Of a DNA stretch of 64,000 nucleotides, positions 1 through 11,960 are shown piece by piece (the stretch's first letter is position 1; every line of letters starts with the position of its first letter). The DNA is from Selaginella tamariscina (taxonomy: Eukaryota; Streptophyta; Lycopodiopsida; Selaginellales; Selaginellaceae). Made by a program: the position numbers and the translations under genes. The notes beneath the pieces were generated by a model that saw only the letters and a list, made by a program, of their open reading frames with translations, had not been told where the DNA came from and ran no database searches. The stretch is taken from assembly GCA_003024785.1 (NCBI GenBank), contig PUQB01000054.1, positions 405,291 to 469,290 on the forward strand, read 5' to 3'.

Positions 1-1080
1 GCCTCCTGAAAGAGTGGGCGGGATTAATCTCGCCACCTTTCTGGAGGCCTTGAACGGGAGTGCGGAATTAATCTTGCCACCCTTCTCGGTCTCAGAGAGA
101 ACTGGGCAGGATTTTTTGGCACACCCCTTCAGTGACTCCAGAAAGGAGGCGGGATTAATCTCGCCCACCATGTAAGGGATGGTTAAATGAATTTCCCACC
201 CTTCCCAGTTCTCTCCATTGGTATGTTGTAAACCTTCTACGTCTCAGACAGAAACGTTTGGGATTGGTCCGACTCACCAATGGAGAAAAAAAGGAAGGGT
301 GGCGGGATTCATTCCTCCAACAGGCATTGAAGCTCGGCGGGATTAATCCCGCCCCCAGGGCCTTCACTCGGTCCCTATGCGGCGGGATTAATCCCGCCGG
401 ACGCCAATTCCCTGCTCGAATCGGGCGGGATTAATCCCGCCGCCTAGGCCCTTAGGCAGCCTTTGGCGGCGGGATTAATCCCGCCGATTCCGAGCAGGGC
501 AGCGATTAATCTCGCCGCCCAGGCCCTTCACTTGGGCCTAGCGGCGGGATTAATCCCCGAACGCAATGCCCTGCGCGAATCCCTAGGGTCAGGGCGGATT
601 AATCCCGCCGGATTCCGCGCAGGGCAGCGAGATTAATCCGCCGCCTAGGCCCTTCAGGCAGGCCAATGGCGGCGGGATAAATCCCGCCCGATTCCGCGCA
701 TGGCATGCGTACACAGCAGGATTAATCCCGCCGCCCAGGCCTTTCACTCAGGCCTTAGTCGACGGGATTAATCCCGCCGGACGCCAATGCCCTGTGCGGA
801 ATCCAGCGGGATTAATCCCGCCGCCTAGGCCCTTCAGGCAGGCCAATGGCGGCGGGATAAATCCCGCCGATTCCGTGCAGGGCATGCGTACGCGGCGGGA
901 TTAATCCCGCCGGACGCCAATGCCCTGTGCGAAATCCGGCGGGATTAATCCCGCCGCCTAGGCCCTTCAGGCAGGCCAATGGCGGCGGGATTAATCCCGC
1001 CCGATTCCGCGCAGGGCATGCGTAGGCAGCGGGATTAATCCCCCGCCGAGTGGCTAATTATATAGCGGCGGATTAATCCC
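1..1080. repeat. Palindromic minisatellite array, cluster 1
   Basis: About 23 copies of a near-perfect palindrome, consensus GGCGGGATTAATCCCGCC. From about 337 to 1065 they recur every 35-51 bp, mean near 43. Spacers are themselves recurrent, for example GCCTAGGCCCTTCAGGCAGG near 640, 820 and 955, so a higher-order unit is present. The first 330 bp hold more degenerate copies. Open frames across it are by-products of the repeat and I do not call genes. Confidence 0.9.
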
Positions 1081-1674
1081 GCAGCTACACACACACACAC
1101 ACAGATATATATATATGTATTATGTGTGTGTAGGAGAGTGCGTGTGTTGCCAGAGATAGTCAAATCAGATAAAATTATACATACACACACACTATATGTA
1201 TAGTATACGCGTGTGCGTGCGAGAGATAGATAAATAAATAAAATTATACAGATACTGGTACACATAATATATGTATGTATACATAGGTATATATATATAT
1301 TGTGTGTATATGTATATCGTGTGTATGCGTGTGTGAAATAAATAAAATCATACAGATAAACAAAACAACACACACACACATATATATACAGTGTGCGTGT
1401 GTGTGCGAGAGATACAATTAACAAATTAATAAAAAATTATACAGATACACACACACAATATATATAGATAAATAAATAGAATATATATATATATTATATA
1501 TATATATGTGTGTGTATATGTATACGAGTGTGCGTGTGTGCGAGAGATAGAGATCTATAGAGAAAGAGAGAGGAGAAGGAGATATATATATATATATATA
1601 TATATCTGTGTGTGTATATGTATACGAGTGGTGCGTGTGTGTGCAAGAGATAGATCTATAGAGAAGAGAGAGAG

Positions 1675-1736
<62 letters not shown>

Positions 1737-1910
1737 GTGTTATATATGATACGAGTGTGCGTGTGTGTGCGAGAGATAGAGATCTAAATTATATTATTAA
1801 GATACACACATATATATTTATATGTGAATAAAAATAAATAAATATCACAAATAAACGCAGAGGAGTGTGCGTGTGAGAGAGAGAGAGATCTCACCTGTGT
1901 GAGAGAGAGA
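1081..1910. repeat. Microsatellite-rich DNA (TA, TG/CA, GA)
   Basis: Long (TA)n, (TG)n/(CA)n and (GA)n runs, the longest TA run around 1679-1733. The 'GTGTGCGTGTGTG...GAGAGATAGA' block recurs near 1200, 1400, 1530, 1630 and 1760. Open frames here are low-complexity and not genes. Confidence 0.9.
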
Positions 1911-4000
1911 AGGAGATTTCGCCGCCGCCTTACAAACCCTAGGAATATACCAAAACCCTAAAAGGAATAGAATATATATTAACCCTAATCGAATATTCCT
2001 TTTAAGAATATACTTAAACCCTAAAAAGAATAAACTATAGATTCGCCCTAAACGAATATTCTTTCATTATATTATCAGCGTGTGCGTGTGCGTGGGTGTA
2101 AGAATAAATATCATGCAAGGGTTTAACACGTGTATGAGAGTGTTAAAGTTTCACATGCAGCAATACATATATACAACACATAGTATTATACACATAGACA
2201 TACATACATATTAGTATATATTAATATTAGAGAGACAGAGTACATGATCATGTATGGTGTGATATGTATGAGAGAAGAGTGACAATACATATTATGGATC
2301 ATGCATGGTGTGTATGTTTGAGAAAAGAGAGACAATACATATTTTTACATGGATCATGCATGGTGTGTATGTATGAGAGAAGAGTGAGAGTGTTAACAAA
2401 TTAAAATTCATACACATTGGATATATTAGTACACACATATACATACACACGTGTATACACACAGACATACATACATATTACATATGTAAATTCAATGTAG
2501 GTTTAGGGTTTAGGGTTAGGATGAATCATGCATGGGTTTATGTATGAAGGAGTGAGTGTTATACACATATATACATTATACATATTACATAATATTGTAA
2601 CATCAGTACATATTATGGATCATGCATGGTGTGTATGTATGAGAGAAGGGATTATGCATGGTGACACTGTGTATGTATGAGATAAGAGATAGAGTGTTAA
2701 CAAATGAAAATCGTACACATTGCATATATTATATTAGTACACATATATACATACACACGTGTATACACAACAGACATACATATATAGTACATGTGTAAAT
2801 TCAATGTGTTACATATACACACACTGAGTATATATAGATCATACATGCGTTGAATATGATGTTTTTAATAAAGAAGCAACATATAATTTCTCAAGTTTGG
2901 TTTAGGGCAATGTGCATGTGTGTGCATATGTGTCTTGTAAGTGCTTCTAATGCGTGTGCACATGTATATATAAATTTATGATTGTGTTTATATATAATAT
3001 GTGCAAAACAAACATCGAATAATTAAGAAAATAATATAATATACACACTATGAACATATTTTAAATTATACATATAATATATGATTTTATCTAATATATA
3101 GCCATATATAGTTTTAATAATATATATTAATTTAATATTGATAATAAGGTTTAACACTAGATATTCTTGAAATAATAACAAATTAATTGAGAAAATCCAT
3201 TAATATACAAATGTAGAATAATTACTGAGATAATTAAGAATAAGACTAATTTAATTATGATAATCATGTTTAATACTGGAATATTCTTTGAATATTAAGA
3301 AAATAACAAAGAATATCCCATTAATAGTAGAAATGTAAATTAATTACTCAAGTAATTAAGAAAATAATAATAATAAAACAGACTATGAATATATTTTTAA
3401 ATGATACATAATAATATATCAATTTATTTATTGTATTTGTATATATATATATATAATATAAACTTAATAATATATACTTGAATATTAAGAATGTAAAATA
3501 ATTAAACAGCTTGAAGCACTTGAATGACATTAAATGCAATTTTAAAAACACTTATTGGAATTGGAGAGTATATATGTCAGACTGTCGGTTATTTGTTTCA
3601 ACTCATCTTAAATTTTCTTTTCTGTTATTTCAAAAATTTTGAATTTCTGACATAAGTATTATCAGTCTGACATGTAAATTTGAAAATACATTTAATTTCC
3701 AGATCTGGTTCTTTCTCCGGCAGGGTTTCTTCATTTTCACTCTTCAGATTTTCTGTTTTCTTCTTAGTGATCAGCTCAGGAGCGACATTAAATTGGGTGC
3801 GCTATTGTTTATAGGAAAGCACGGCACCTTCAGTGCTGTTTACAAGTATTATAAACAAATTTAGATATATTTATAAAGATTCACTCTCTTACATTCTCTC
3901 TTAAATTTTAGAATTTAGGGATTTAGGAATGCATTAGGATTACAATATATTCTGTTAGGGATTTATCCCGTTTAAATATACTTTTAACTTAGTATTCTCG
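1911..4000. other. AT-rich non-coding DNA with a two-copy repeat
   Basis: No credible gene. A block starting GGATCATGCATGGTGTGTAT occurs at about 2350-2500 and again at about 2616-2810, each followed by a similar tail ending near TGTAAATTCAATGT. A short telomere-like stretch (TTTAGGG twice, then TTAGGG) lies at about 2502-2519, and scattered AAACCCTA motifs lie at 1930-2050. The rest is AT-rich. Confidence 0.7.
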
Positions 4001-4008
4001 TTAGCCGA

Positions 4009-4752
4009 GGCGGTGGGATTAATCCGGCCATTTTTTTTCGCCTCTTTGAAGAGGTGGCGGGATTAATCCCGCCACTATCTCTTTCATAGCTATGGCAGAA
4101 TTAGTTCGTGTGCCTCTTAAAAAGAGCGGCGAGATTAATCCGCCGATAACTCTCTCAACTGATAATGATTTACTTGAATTTATTAGAAAGAGTTGGTCGG
4201 CGGGATTAATCTCGCCAACCATTTAGGAGGCAGAGAAGGGGTGGCGGGATTAATCTCGCCACTACTTCCCTGTTTTAAATATTTGTGGGCAGAATTCATC
4301 CCGAATCTCTTTGAAATCATAGTTTCGGAGAGAGTTGTGGGCGGGATTAATCCCCCGCTTATTCCCCGTCGTCAGAGTTGTGGGGATTAATCCCGCCGCC
4401 TATTCTTCGTCGTCAGTGTTGTGGGCGGGATTAATTCCCGCCCCTCTTCCTCGTCGGAGGAATTTGCGGCGGGATTAATCCCGCCGACTCTCACAGACGA
4501 GGAAGATTCGGCGGCGGGATTAATCCTGCCGGTACTTCCTAGTCAAAGGGAGCCCGCAGTGGGATTAATCCTGCCGCTACTTCCTCGTCGGAGGGAGTCT
4601 GCGGCGGGATTAATCCCGCCGGTACTTCCCGTCTGAGGGAGCCCGCGGCGGGATTAATCCCGCCGCCTCTCTCCGACGGGGTAGAGTCGGCGGCGGGATT
4701 AATCCGCCGACTCACTTTGAAGGGTAGAGTCTGCGGCGGGATTAATCCCGCC
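4009..4752. repeat. Palindromic minisatellite array, cluster 2
   Basis: About 17 copies of the same GCGGGATTAATCCCGC palindrome as cluster 1. From about 4465 to 4733 the period is almost exactly 45 bp. Because 45 is a multiple of three, the plus strand reads as a 15-residue repeat (AAGLIPP...), but no homology or start context supports a protein. Spacers (TTCCTCGTCGGAGGGAG type) differ from those of cluster 1. Confidence 0.9.
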
Positions 4753-4929
4753 CATCAGTTATAATTAATAAAGCATGAGATATTATTTTATATATAATTA
4801 TGTATTATTGCACATGCATATTATTAAGCAACTGCAATTATGATTTCTTACAAAATATTGCATAAACAGATATCATAAATAACACAATTATTTATGTGTG
4901 GACAATATGTATAATACTGGAGATAAAGT

Positions 4930-7900
4930 ATGTCTCTTCGGAACAACGAGATAGTTGGCACTGGAACTGTGGAAGTTCGAGATGATAATGCATCATGTCA
5001 CAATATTACCCAAGGATCTTGTGTGTACGTATGGGTGAACACCATTTTCAAGCATGTTGAGGTTCCTGGAATGGAATTTGAGGGGGTTCTCCTGTATTGT
5101 GGAATTTGGATGAAGTCAAGGCTGACACAGAATATACAGAGTCACAAACAAACAGTAGCACGAGTTTTCCAGATGATGGCTTGCCTGCTGTGATGGATGA
5201 GGTGTTCTCTTTCTTCATGAGATTGAGGTTGGGAGAGGCATCATCATAGCTATAAATCCAATGGAAGCAGTGTCAGAAGAGAAACTAGGGTCCGACTTCG
5301 TGGGTGTAGTTGTGACAGAGGTTCAACCTAATGGCACTTTGCATCCTGGATCCCTCGTGAGGTGGCGAACATCTGAATAAGACGGCAAGATGGTTCAACA
5401 TATTCTGGGTTGGATTCAATAATAACAACCCGGAAGAACAACCCATATTTTGAAGAGGTTCCTTGCATTGGTCCTATTGTAAGAAAAAGGCGATTCATGG
5501 GTTGCAGATCTTCCCCTACATGTTTCAGCAAGAGGTTGAAGATGGATCCTAGAGCAAGAAGAAGTGTTGTCAGATGGCAGACCGGAATGAAATTACCCAA
5601 TGTAGACATGTCTTTCGTACGCTCACCCAAAAGCAAAGGCATGAGTTTGTATATGCTGCACTAACTGGGTGTATTGATGGAATGGCTTCGGACACAGGTT
5701 ATCAGAGTACATCCATGGTATTTAATAAGGTGGCCATCTGCTTCAAAGCTTGGTACAGTATATATGGGATTCCAAAGACCACGTTCTACCGTTGGAGGAT
5801 GAGTGGTTAGATGGAGCGCGAACCTCAGTACATGGGAACACTGGCTTGGTCAAAACCCGCTCTCACATTATGGCAGCCATAGAGATACTCAAGGCTTTTG
5901 TGGAAGCAAATGCAGACATGATGCCTCACAAATGCCGAACCACAAATGCAGGGGTCAGGGAAAATCTCAAGGTTTTGCCTTCGATCTACACTCAATTGAA
6001 GCTGTGTGAACATGTGAACAAGTGCCTCAGCTTGATGGGGTTGCAAGCAATCTGCACTGGTACCTTTAACAACATATGGAATACTCATTTTAAGGATGTG
6101 GAGATTGCAAAACACTCTAGCTTTTCCAAGTGTGACACTTGTACATCATTGAAGGCTGCAGAGGCTTGTGCAAAAACCTTGGTGGAGATCACTGCCATTC
6201 AAAAGAAGATGGAGGCCCACATGATTGCGCAACAAACTTGCCGGTCTCAGTACTATGCACACCGCATGCTTTCTGTGTCACACCCATCAGAGTACCTGTG
6301 CTTGATCCATGACAAGATGAATCATTCAAAGACCAGCATTCCAAAGCTCGTTGCAACACCAAAGTGCCTTGGAAATGTCATGAAACTTCCGATTTCATTG
6401 ACATGTGTGTTAACACATGGACACGGTTGTGAATCATATGGACACTTTTCACTTCCACATTGGTCTAGCGACTCCAATTTCATTATTGGGTCGTTGGCCA
6501 TGTGTTTCAGAAACCTTGAAGCCCACTCACAGATAAGTCCTATCGGTGATCTCAAAGTGAAGAAACAACACCTTCAACCTTTACATAATGCTCTCATGAA
6601 CACGTCTGCACTTGAGGCTACTTGGGATATGAGAGGCATTGTCAGCAACCTGCACAAAAAACAGATGGCCCTGTTGAGAGTTCAGGTTCAGTGGAGGGAT
6701 CTAGCTCAAATAGTGTACATGTGTCCTCAACATCAAATAAGCTTCCTCGTCATTTGCTTTTACAGATGGATAATTGTGCAGGCGAGAACAAAAATAGGTA
6801 AATCATTTTACTTAAGGGTTTCTCAAGCTCATACTTACTTTTATTTTCTAGATATGTGCTAGCATACTTGTCAATGCTTGTTGCCAAAGGTGTGTTTGAA
6901 ACAATCACGCTCAGTTTTTTATGGTTGGTCACACTCATGAAGATATTGATGTGTTCTTCAGCAAGGTCTCCAACTCTATAAAAAGGACAAGTGCACTTAC
7001 CTTACCGCATATGATGAATCTTTTTGAAAATTGCATCTCCAAAAAAAAGTTGTGCTTTGCTTGTGACTGAGGTGCCAGACTTCAAAAAATTTCTCAAAGA
7101 GTATATAAAAGAGGGGAGTGATTCTTTAGTTGGTCACCTTGTGCCGCTACAATTCTTTTTCTCCATACGAGATGGTATACCTATTATGCAGTACAAGTTA
7201 CGGCCATCAGAGCAGGAGTGGTTACCGAAAGAGGGGTTAATGCTCTTCAAAAGTGGAGAGAATGGAAAGCCACTTTCCCAGAAGGACAACCAGACCCTAT
7301 TCCATTGAGTGCCCAGCTCAAGGAACAAGAGGTTATTATTGATGGCATCAAAAAATATGTGGCATGGGTTCAAAAATCGATGCCAAAGAATTCTGATAAG
7401 GCAACTAGTTACTCAGAATTATATAAGCATGTGGTTGACTATTGGGAGACTGTTGTTCGAGAGTTGGAAGGGCCTACTGTCACAAGTACAGAATTGCAAC
7501 ACCCTTTTTAGCCTAAATCAAGGTGGCGAGAGGAGATTGAAATGACATCACTGAGCACAGACGACATAGAAGCCAGTAGTGATGTGGAAGTGCAAACCCC
7601 ACACTTTGTTGGACAAAGGAACCAAAACCTAAAGCATACTTTGATTTTGCCAGGATCTTCAAAAACTAATGATGGTTCTCATTACTCCAGATGCGTCATA
7701 TAATCAACCTATTTGGATGGGTCAAATTATTGACACACCTGAAGTAATCACAAAAAATAGTATTGTTAAGGTTGCATGGTTCAAACCACAAAAAAGGCGA
7801 CACGAGAAGGATAGCGAAAGATATAATGGATGCCTAGAGAAAACATGGTCTCCGAATCAAAAAGACCCAGCATGTTTTATAAATGTTAAATCCATTCGAT

Positions 7901-7977
7901 ATGGGTGGATGTCAAGAAGCGTTGATAAAGTCACGATTAACAAAACTGCAAGGGAATGTATGTTTTCTGAAGCTTAA
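4930..7977 (+). pseudogene. Decayed DNA-transposon (transposase-like) gene
   Basis: A run of frames in one direction that shift several times. In order: a small domain with VGTGTVEVR...CHNITQGSCVYVWV (about 4950-5060); a second copy of similar design, GRGIIIAINP...FVGVVVTEV (about 5235-5325); a helix-turn-helix-like segment ICFKAWYSIYGIPKTTFYRW (5739-5798); the longest piece (5750-6862), with a Cys pair CDTC, then YYAHR and CLIHDKMNHSKTSIP; and C-terminal pieces at 7024-7511 (VPDFKKFLKEYI, LVGHLVPLQF) and 7669-7977. The order of HTH, Cys pair, HR and D-x-M-x-x-x-K resembles transposase-like proteins scattered through plants and animals, but I cannot name the family. Frame breaks near 5400, 5800, 6862 and 7300 suggest either introns plus decay or sequencing indels. 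No terminal inverted repeats were found. The alternative is a domesticated host gene. Confidence 0.5.
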
Positions 7978-8611
7978 AGCAATTACAAAATTATAAAATA
8001 TCATATATTTAATATATAATTATTATAAACTCTTTAATAATAGTACCAAATTGTTTACTTAACTATATAAATTTAAAAAATGATATGGAAGATTAACTAT
8101 ATTATTATAGGATTTTATATATATATTATTACTACTACAAAATTTTAATTAATAATGTTATATTTAAATATTAATATTTAATAACAACATCAATATTTAT
8201 ATAATGTACCTCTTATGCTCTTCCTTAATTGTTATATTAGGCAATATATTATATAATTTAATACCTTCTACTTTTATAATGTTATTAATTTTTGTTCAAT
8301 GAATGTTATAATTTATTAAAGGGTAGAATACAAAATAGAATATTCTAAAGAATATTCTATTTTCAAACATATATTCTAAAGAATATTCCTTTAATATTAG
8401 AAAATGCTAATTAAATAGTTAAAATTGCTAATTATTTAGGAAATGGGACTATAGCCATGCCCATTTTAGTTACAACTTGCATTGTTGTGTATGCACATAA
8501 CTCTACGGACTTCTAATGTAGGACCATGCTTGCTCATATAGTAGATATATACAACTTTTTCTTTGCCTCCATTTACACATGCATGTGTATATACGTACCA
8601 CAGTATGTATG
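7978..8611. other. AT-rich spacer, no gene seen
   Basis: Strongly AT-rich. A small direct repeat of a GAATATTCT-type motif occurs at about 8340-8390. Nothing coding is visible up to the LTR of element A1. Confidence 0.7.
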
Positions 8612-8822
8612 TGTTATGACCCATATAACGAATCAAAGAATATTCCCCAGAAAGGTATAAGCTAGAATATTCCTAAGGAGCTATACCTAGATCTAAGAGA
8701 GAATTAAGGGCACACTATTATTGGAAGCCTTTCTGGGAGCAGCGTGTGGAGACTAGAGACAGCTCGGGGGAGGTCGGGTGGTCTTGTGAGGGTCTCTAGA
8801 TTGTACGTAGTGGTGCCTAACA
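8612..8822 (+). repeat. 5' LTR of A1
   Basis: 211 bp, begins TGTTATGACCC and ends GTGCCTAACA. Closely matches the LTR at 15029-15240 and those of copies A2 and A3. Confidence 0.93.
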
Positions 8823-8825
8823 ATT

Positions 8826-8837
8826 TGGTATCAGAGC
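8826..8837 (+). other. Primer binding site (initiator Met tRNA)
   Basis: TGGTATCAGAGC, three bases after the LTR, is the standard plant sequence complementary to the 3' end of initiator methionine tRNA. Confidence 0.9.
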
Positions 8838-8858
8838 AAGGTTCGAGACAAGTGACCA

Positions 8859-9835
8859 GTGGGAAGGAGAGAACAAACAACCAATGAGGAGTGGACAAAC
8901 CAGGAAATCGTGCTCGAACTATACGCTATGGCAAAGGATTCCAAGCAATTTCAAGAGTACGTGACTGGTTCCTTGGAGGTGATTCGTGAGCGGTTGGATA
9001 CTATTGAAGATCAACTTGCTCAAGGAACCGTGACTGGTAAGAGCAGGGTGCTAGATCGTCTTCGCGTTCCACTTTTACCGGTAAAGAATCCGTGGATGAG
9101 GCTATGAGTTGGCTTGAGATAGCCTCACTCACTGACAGGGAGTGACTACGAGCAGGCTATGATAGCTGTATCAGTAGCCTTGAAGGATAAAGCTACGAGG
9201 TGGTGGACACGCATTCGAAATCAGTGCCAATTAGCTCACCAGGAGATGATTGCAACTTGGGAGGAGTTCTCTGAGCTATTTAAGGAGTATGCTCCTCGGT
9301 TTGATGTGTCTCATGCAAGGCGTGAATTGCGACATTTAGAGCAAGGGAAGATGACCTTGGACGATTACATTGAGAAATTGAGTCAATTACTTTGCCGTGT
9401 ACCTGACGTGTCTGTTAACCAGTAGAAGGATTATTCTGTAGATGGGCTACGAAGTGCTAACTTGCGTAGACATCTTAACTCGGTGATTCAGTCCAAGACT
9501 TTAGAGGAGCTGTTTGAATATGCTCGCTTGCTAAATGAGGAGGATAAGGTGTTTAAGGAGAATGAGCGACATGGCAAGAAGTGTGTAGGAGCACCTCTCC
9601 AAGTCCTCGTGAGCACCAGGAGTATATAGGGAATAGCCATCGTGCTAGGCCGAAGTCCAAGCTGGTAGCTTCTAGTTCTTATCGCACGACAATCGGCCTA
9701 AGAAGATTGTCAAGGTGTTTGATAGTGAACGTTGCCACCTATGTGGAGAGGTGGGACACTGGAAGGCCAATTGTCCAAGGAGGAACAAGCCCAAGGGCAA
9801 GGGGTTCAATGGTGACAAGGACAAGGAGAACCTAA
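8859..9835 (+). pseudogene. gag: gag of A1 (capsid and zinc knuckle)
   Basis: Gag coats the retrotransposon RNA in cytoplasmic particles. The start region (8859-9107) is coiled-coil-like. The segment 9159-9425 carries the retrotransposon-gag signature (KDKATRWWTRI, TWEEFSELFKEYAPRF, GKMTLDDYIEKL). A zinc knuckle CHLCGEVGHWKANC follows at about 9736-9777. The pieces lie in different frames, with a TAG after VSVNQ near 9425. Copies A2 and A3 lack everything from just after the primer site to the zinc knuckle. Confidence 0.8.
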
Positions 9836-9848
9836 GAAGCTTCAGGAG

Positions 9849-10118
9849 ATGGATGGAGAGGAACACAAGGGAGATAGTTCTAAGCCACGAGGTAAATTTT
9901 TGTCTGTTCTTGCTCGACAGGTAAACTGCATGGCACAGGAGGAGCCACACACACGTGCTATTGTGGTGGAGGGACAACTTGGTGAACGTCCAGTGCGAAT
10001 CCTCTTGGATAGCGGAAGTAGCGATAACTTTGTATCAGCAAAGTTAGTGCATGAGTGCAGTTTGCTCATGAAGACTGTGCCTCAATATGAGATTGAGGGC
10101 TCAGCTACTGTCACATAG
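9849..10118 (+). pseudogene. Aspartic protease region of A1
   Basis: The retropepsin active-site motif is visible as ILLDSGSSDNFVSAKLV at about 9999-10049 (D-S-G variant), preceded by a stretch typical of the Gag-protease junction. The product would cleave the Gag-Pol polyprotein. A TAG at 10116-10118 closes the frame, and the following sequence (about 10119-10260) continues the same homologous region in another frame. Confidence 0.75.
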
Positions 10119-10439
10119 AGCTGGAATGCTTGTGTGGAGGAGTTACAGCTGACGGTTGGCAAAACTCAGCTGGTGGAGACTTTCTTCCTTGCGGAGCTAG
10201 CGCGTGTGGACCTCATCCTTGGGATGAGCTGGCTGGAGCATGTGGATCCTGAGATCAAGTGAAGCATCAAGCGAGTGAAGCTTGAGTACAGTGAGTGAAA
10301 GACACTTGGTTTGGAACAAGGCTTGAGTCTCCAAACAAGTATCTTTTCTACTATGTCTTTGAAGAAATATCTCCGTAATAAAGAAGATCAAGTCTTTCTG
10401 ATGTATATATGTGAGTTAGATTCTTCTAAGGTCACATTG

Positions 10440-11931
10440 GGCGAAGCTGCTGTGCAAGTTGTCCTTGAGGAATTTGCTGATGTCTTCCCTCCCGAGCTAC
10501 CTCATGGCTTACCACCTGCAAGAGGTTGTGGAGCATGAGATTGTGTTGAACAAGGTACGAAAGCCATTTACCGTAAGCTGTTCCGACTGAGCCATGCTGA
10601 GGAGCAAGAGGTTAAGAGACAAGTGATGGAGCTATTGGATATGGCCTTCATACAACCGAGCAAGTCTCCATTTGGTGCACCAGTATTGCTTGTCAAAGAA
10701 GGATGGCACCATGAGGATGTGCATAGACTACAGAGCTCTCAACAAGCAAACAGTGAAGGACAGGATGCCCATGCCACGTGTGGATACTATCATGGATCAT
10801 CTCGGTGGAGCCAGAGTGTTCACCAAGATAGACTTGCGTAGCGGGTATCATCAGATTGCTGTGAAGGAGGCAGATATCTACAAAACTGCTTTCAACACTA
10901 GCTTCGGGCATTTTGAGTTCACTGTTATGCCATTTGGCTTAACAAATGCCCCAGCCACATTCACTCGGTTGATGACTGAGGTGTTTGGTGACTACTTGCA
11001 TGACTTTGTGGAGATCTTCCTCGACGATATTCTTATTTACAGTAAGAATATGAAGGAGCATGTGGAGCATTTGCGGAGAGTTCTTCAATTGCTGAAGAAC
11101 AAGCTCTATGCAAAGAAGAGCAAATGTGCATTTGCTCAGTGCGAAGTGGAGTATTTGGGTCACATTGTGACGCCAAGTGGAGTGAAGACTGATCCACAGA
11201 AGGTGGCAGTGGTGGAGCAATGGCCAGTTCCTAGCAATGCACAAGAGTTACGGAGTTTCTTGGGCATGGCTGGTTATTACCGGCGGTATGTCAAGGATTA
11301 TGCCAAGAAAGCTTCTCCGTTAACTAGGTTGCTAAGGAAGGACGTTCCCTTTGCATGGAGTGCTTCAGAGGAGAGCAGTTTCCAAGCTTTGAAACAAGCT
11401 TTGGTACGTGCACCAGTTTTATGTATTGCAGATCCCTCTAAGCCTTATGAGGTATCGTGTGATGCAAGTGGAGTGGCCATTGGAGCTGTACTTATGCAAG
11501 AGGGAAGGCCTATTGCTTATGAGAGTCGTACTTTGAATCCTGCAGAGCAACGGTACTCAACGTATGAGCAAGAACTACTGGCTATTGTTAATGCATTACG
11601 AGTTTGGAGGCACTATCTTTATGGTGCAAGTTTCAAGGTGTTTACAGATCACAAGCCTTTGGTGTATCTGTTCACACAGAAAGAGTTAAACTCTCGGCAA
11701 GCTCGCTGGATGGTTAAGCTCATGGAGTTTGGCGAATTTCCTATTGAGCATCGCGCAGGAAAGACTAACGTGGTGGCAGATGCTTTGTCACGCGTTAGGA
11801 GAGCCACAGTAGTGGGAGAATTCCAAACACGCTTATGTAATGCATTAACAAGGACGGTCAGTGAGTTTAGCCAAGTAGTTCAACATGCTCAAGCACAAGA
11901 CGCCGAGGTGCAGGAGCTAGAGGACAGCTAG
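10440..11931 (+). pseudogene. pol: Reverse transcriptase and RNase H of A1
   Basis: The longest uninterrupted pol frame, 10672-11931. Reverse transcriptase motifs in order: [31 protein letters not shown] (motif A Asp), [20 protein letters not shown], and [11 protein letters not shown] (the catalytic DD). RNase H follows with YEVSCDASGVAIGAVL, ELLAIVNALRVWRHYL and KVFTDHKPLVYLF, then ARWMVKLMEF. The upstream part (10440-10690, EEFADVFPPELPHGLPPA) is in other frames, broken by indels near 10530 and 10690. By motif content, A1 has the most complete RT of the three family A copies. Confidence 0.88.
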
Positions 11932-11960
11932 AGCCACCATTCTCATTTCAGGATGGGGTT

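Noticed and set aside
337..1080. A CRISPR-like repeat-spacer array
   Set aside because: The repeats are perfect dyads and the spacers recur in a few types. The context is a plant nuclear genome without cas genes; this is a minisatellite.
1035..1831. Cys/Tyr-rich open frames on both strands
   Set aside because: They are translations of TG/TA/GA microsatellites.
2501..2520. A telomere or chromosome end
   Set aside because: Only two to three TTTAGGG-like units, inside ordinary AT-rich DNA. At most an interstitial remnant.
4421..4636. A small protein with a 15-residue AAGLIPP repeat
   Set aside because: It is produced by a 45-bp DNA repeat whose palindrome explains the sequence on both strands. 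No start context or homology.
5825..6115. A minus-strand open frame across the transposase-like gene
   Set aside because: It is a shadow of the plus-strand reading, which carries the recognisable motifs.
10939..11244. A minus-strand open frame in the RT region (and its like at 38560-38844)
   Set aside because: It is antisense to conserved RT coding sequence. The same shadow frame appears in each family A copy because the RT is conserved.
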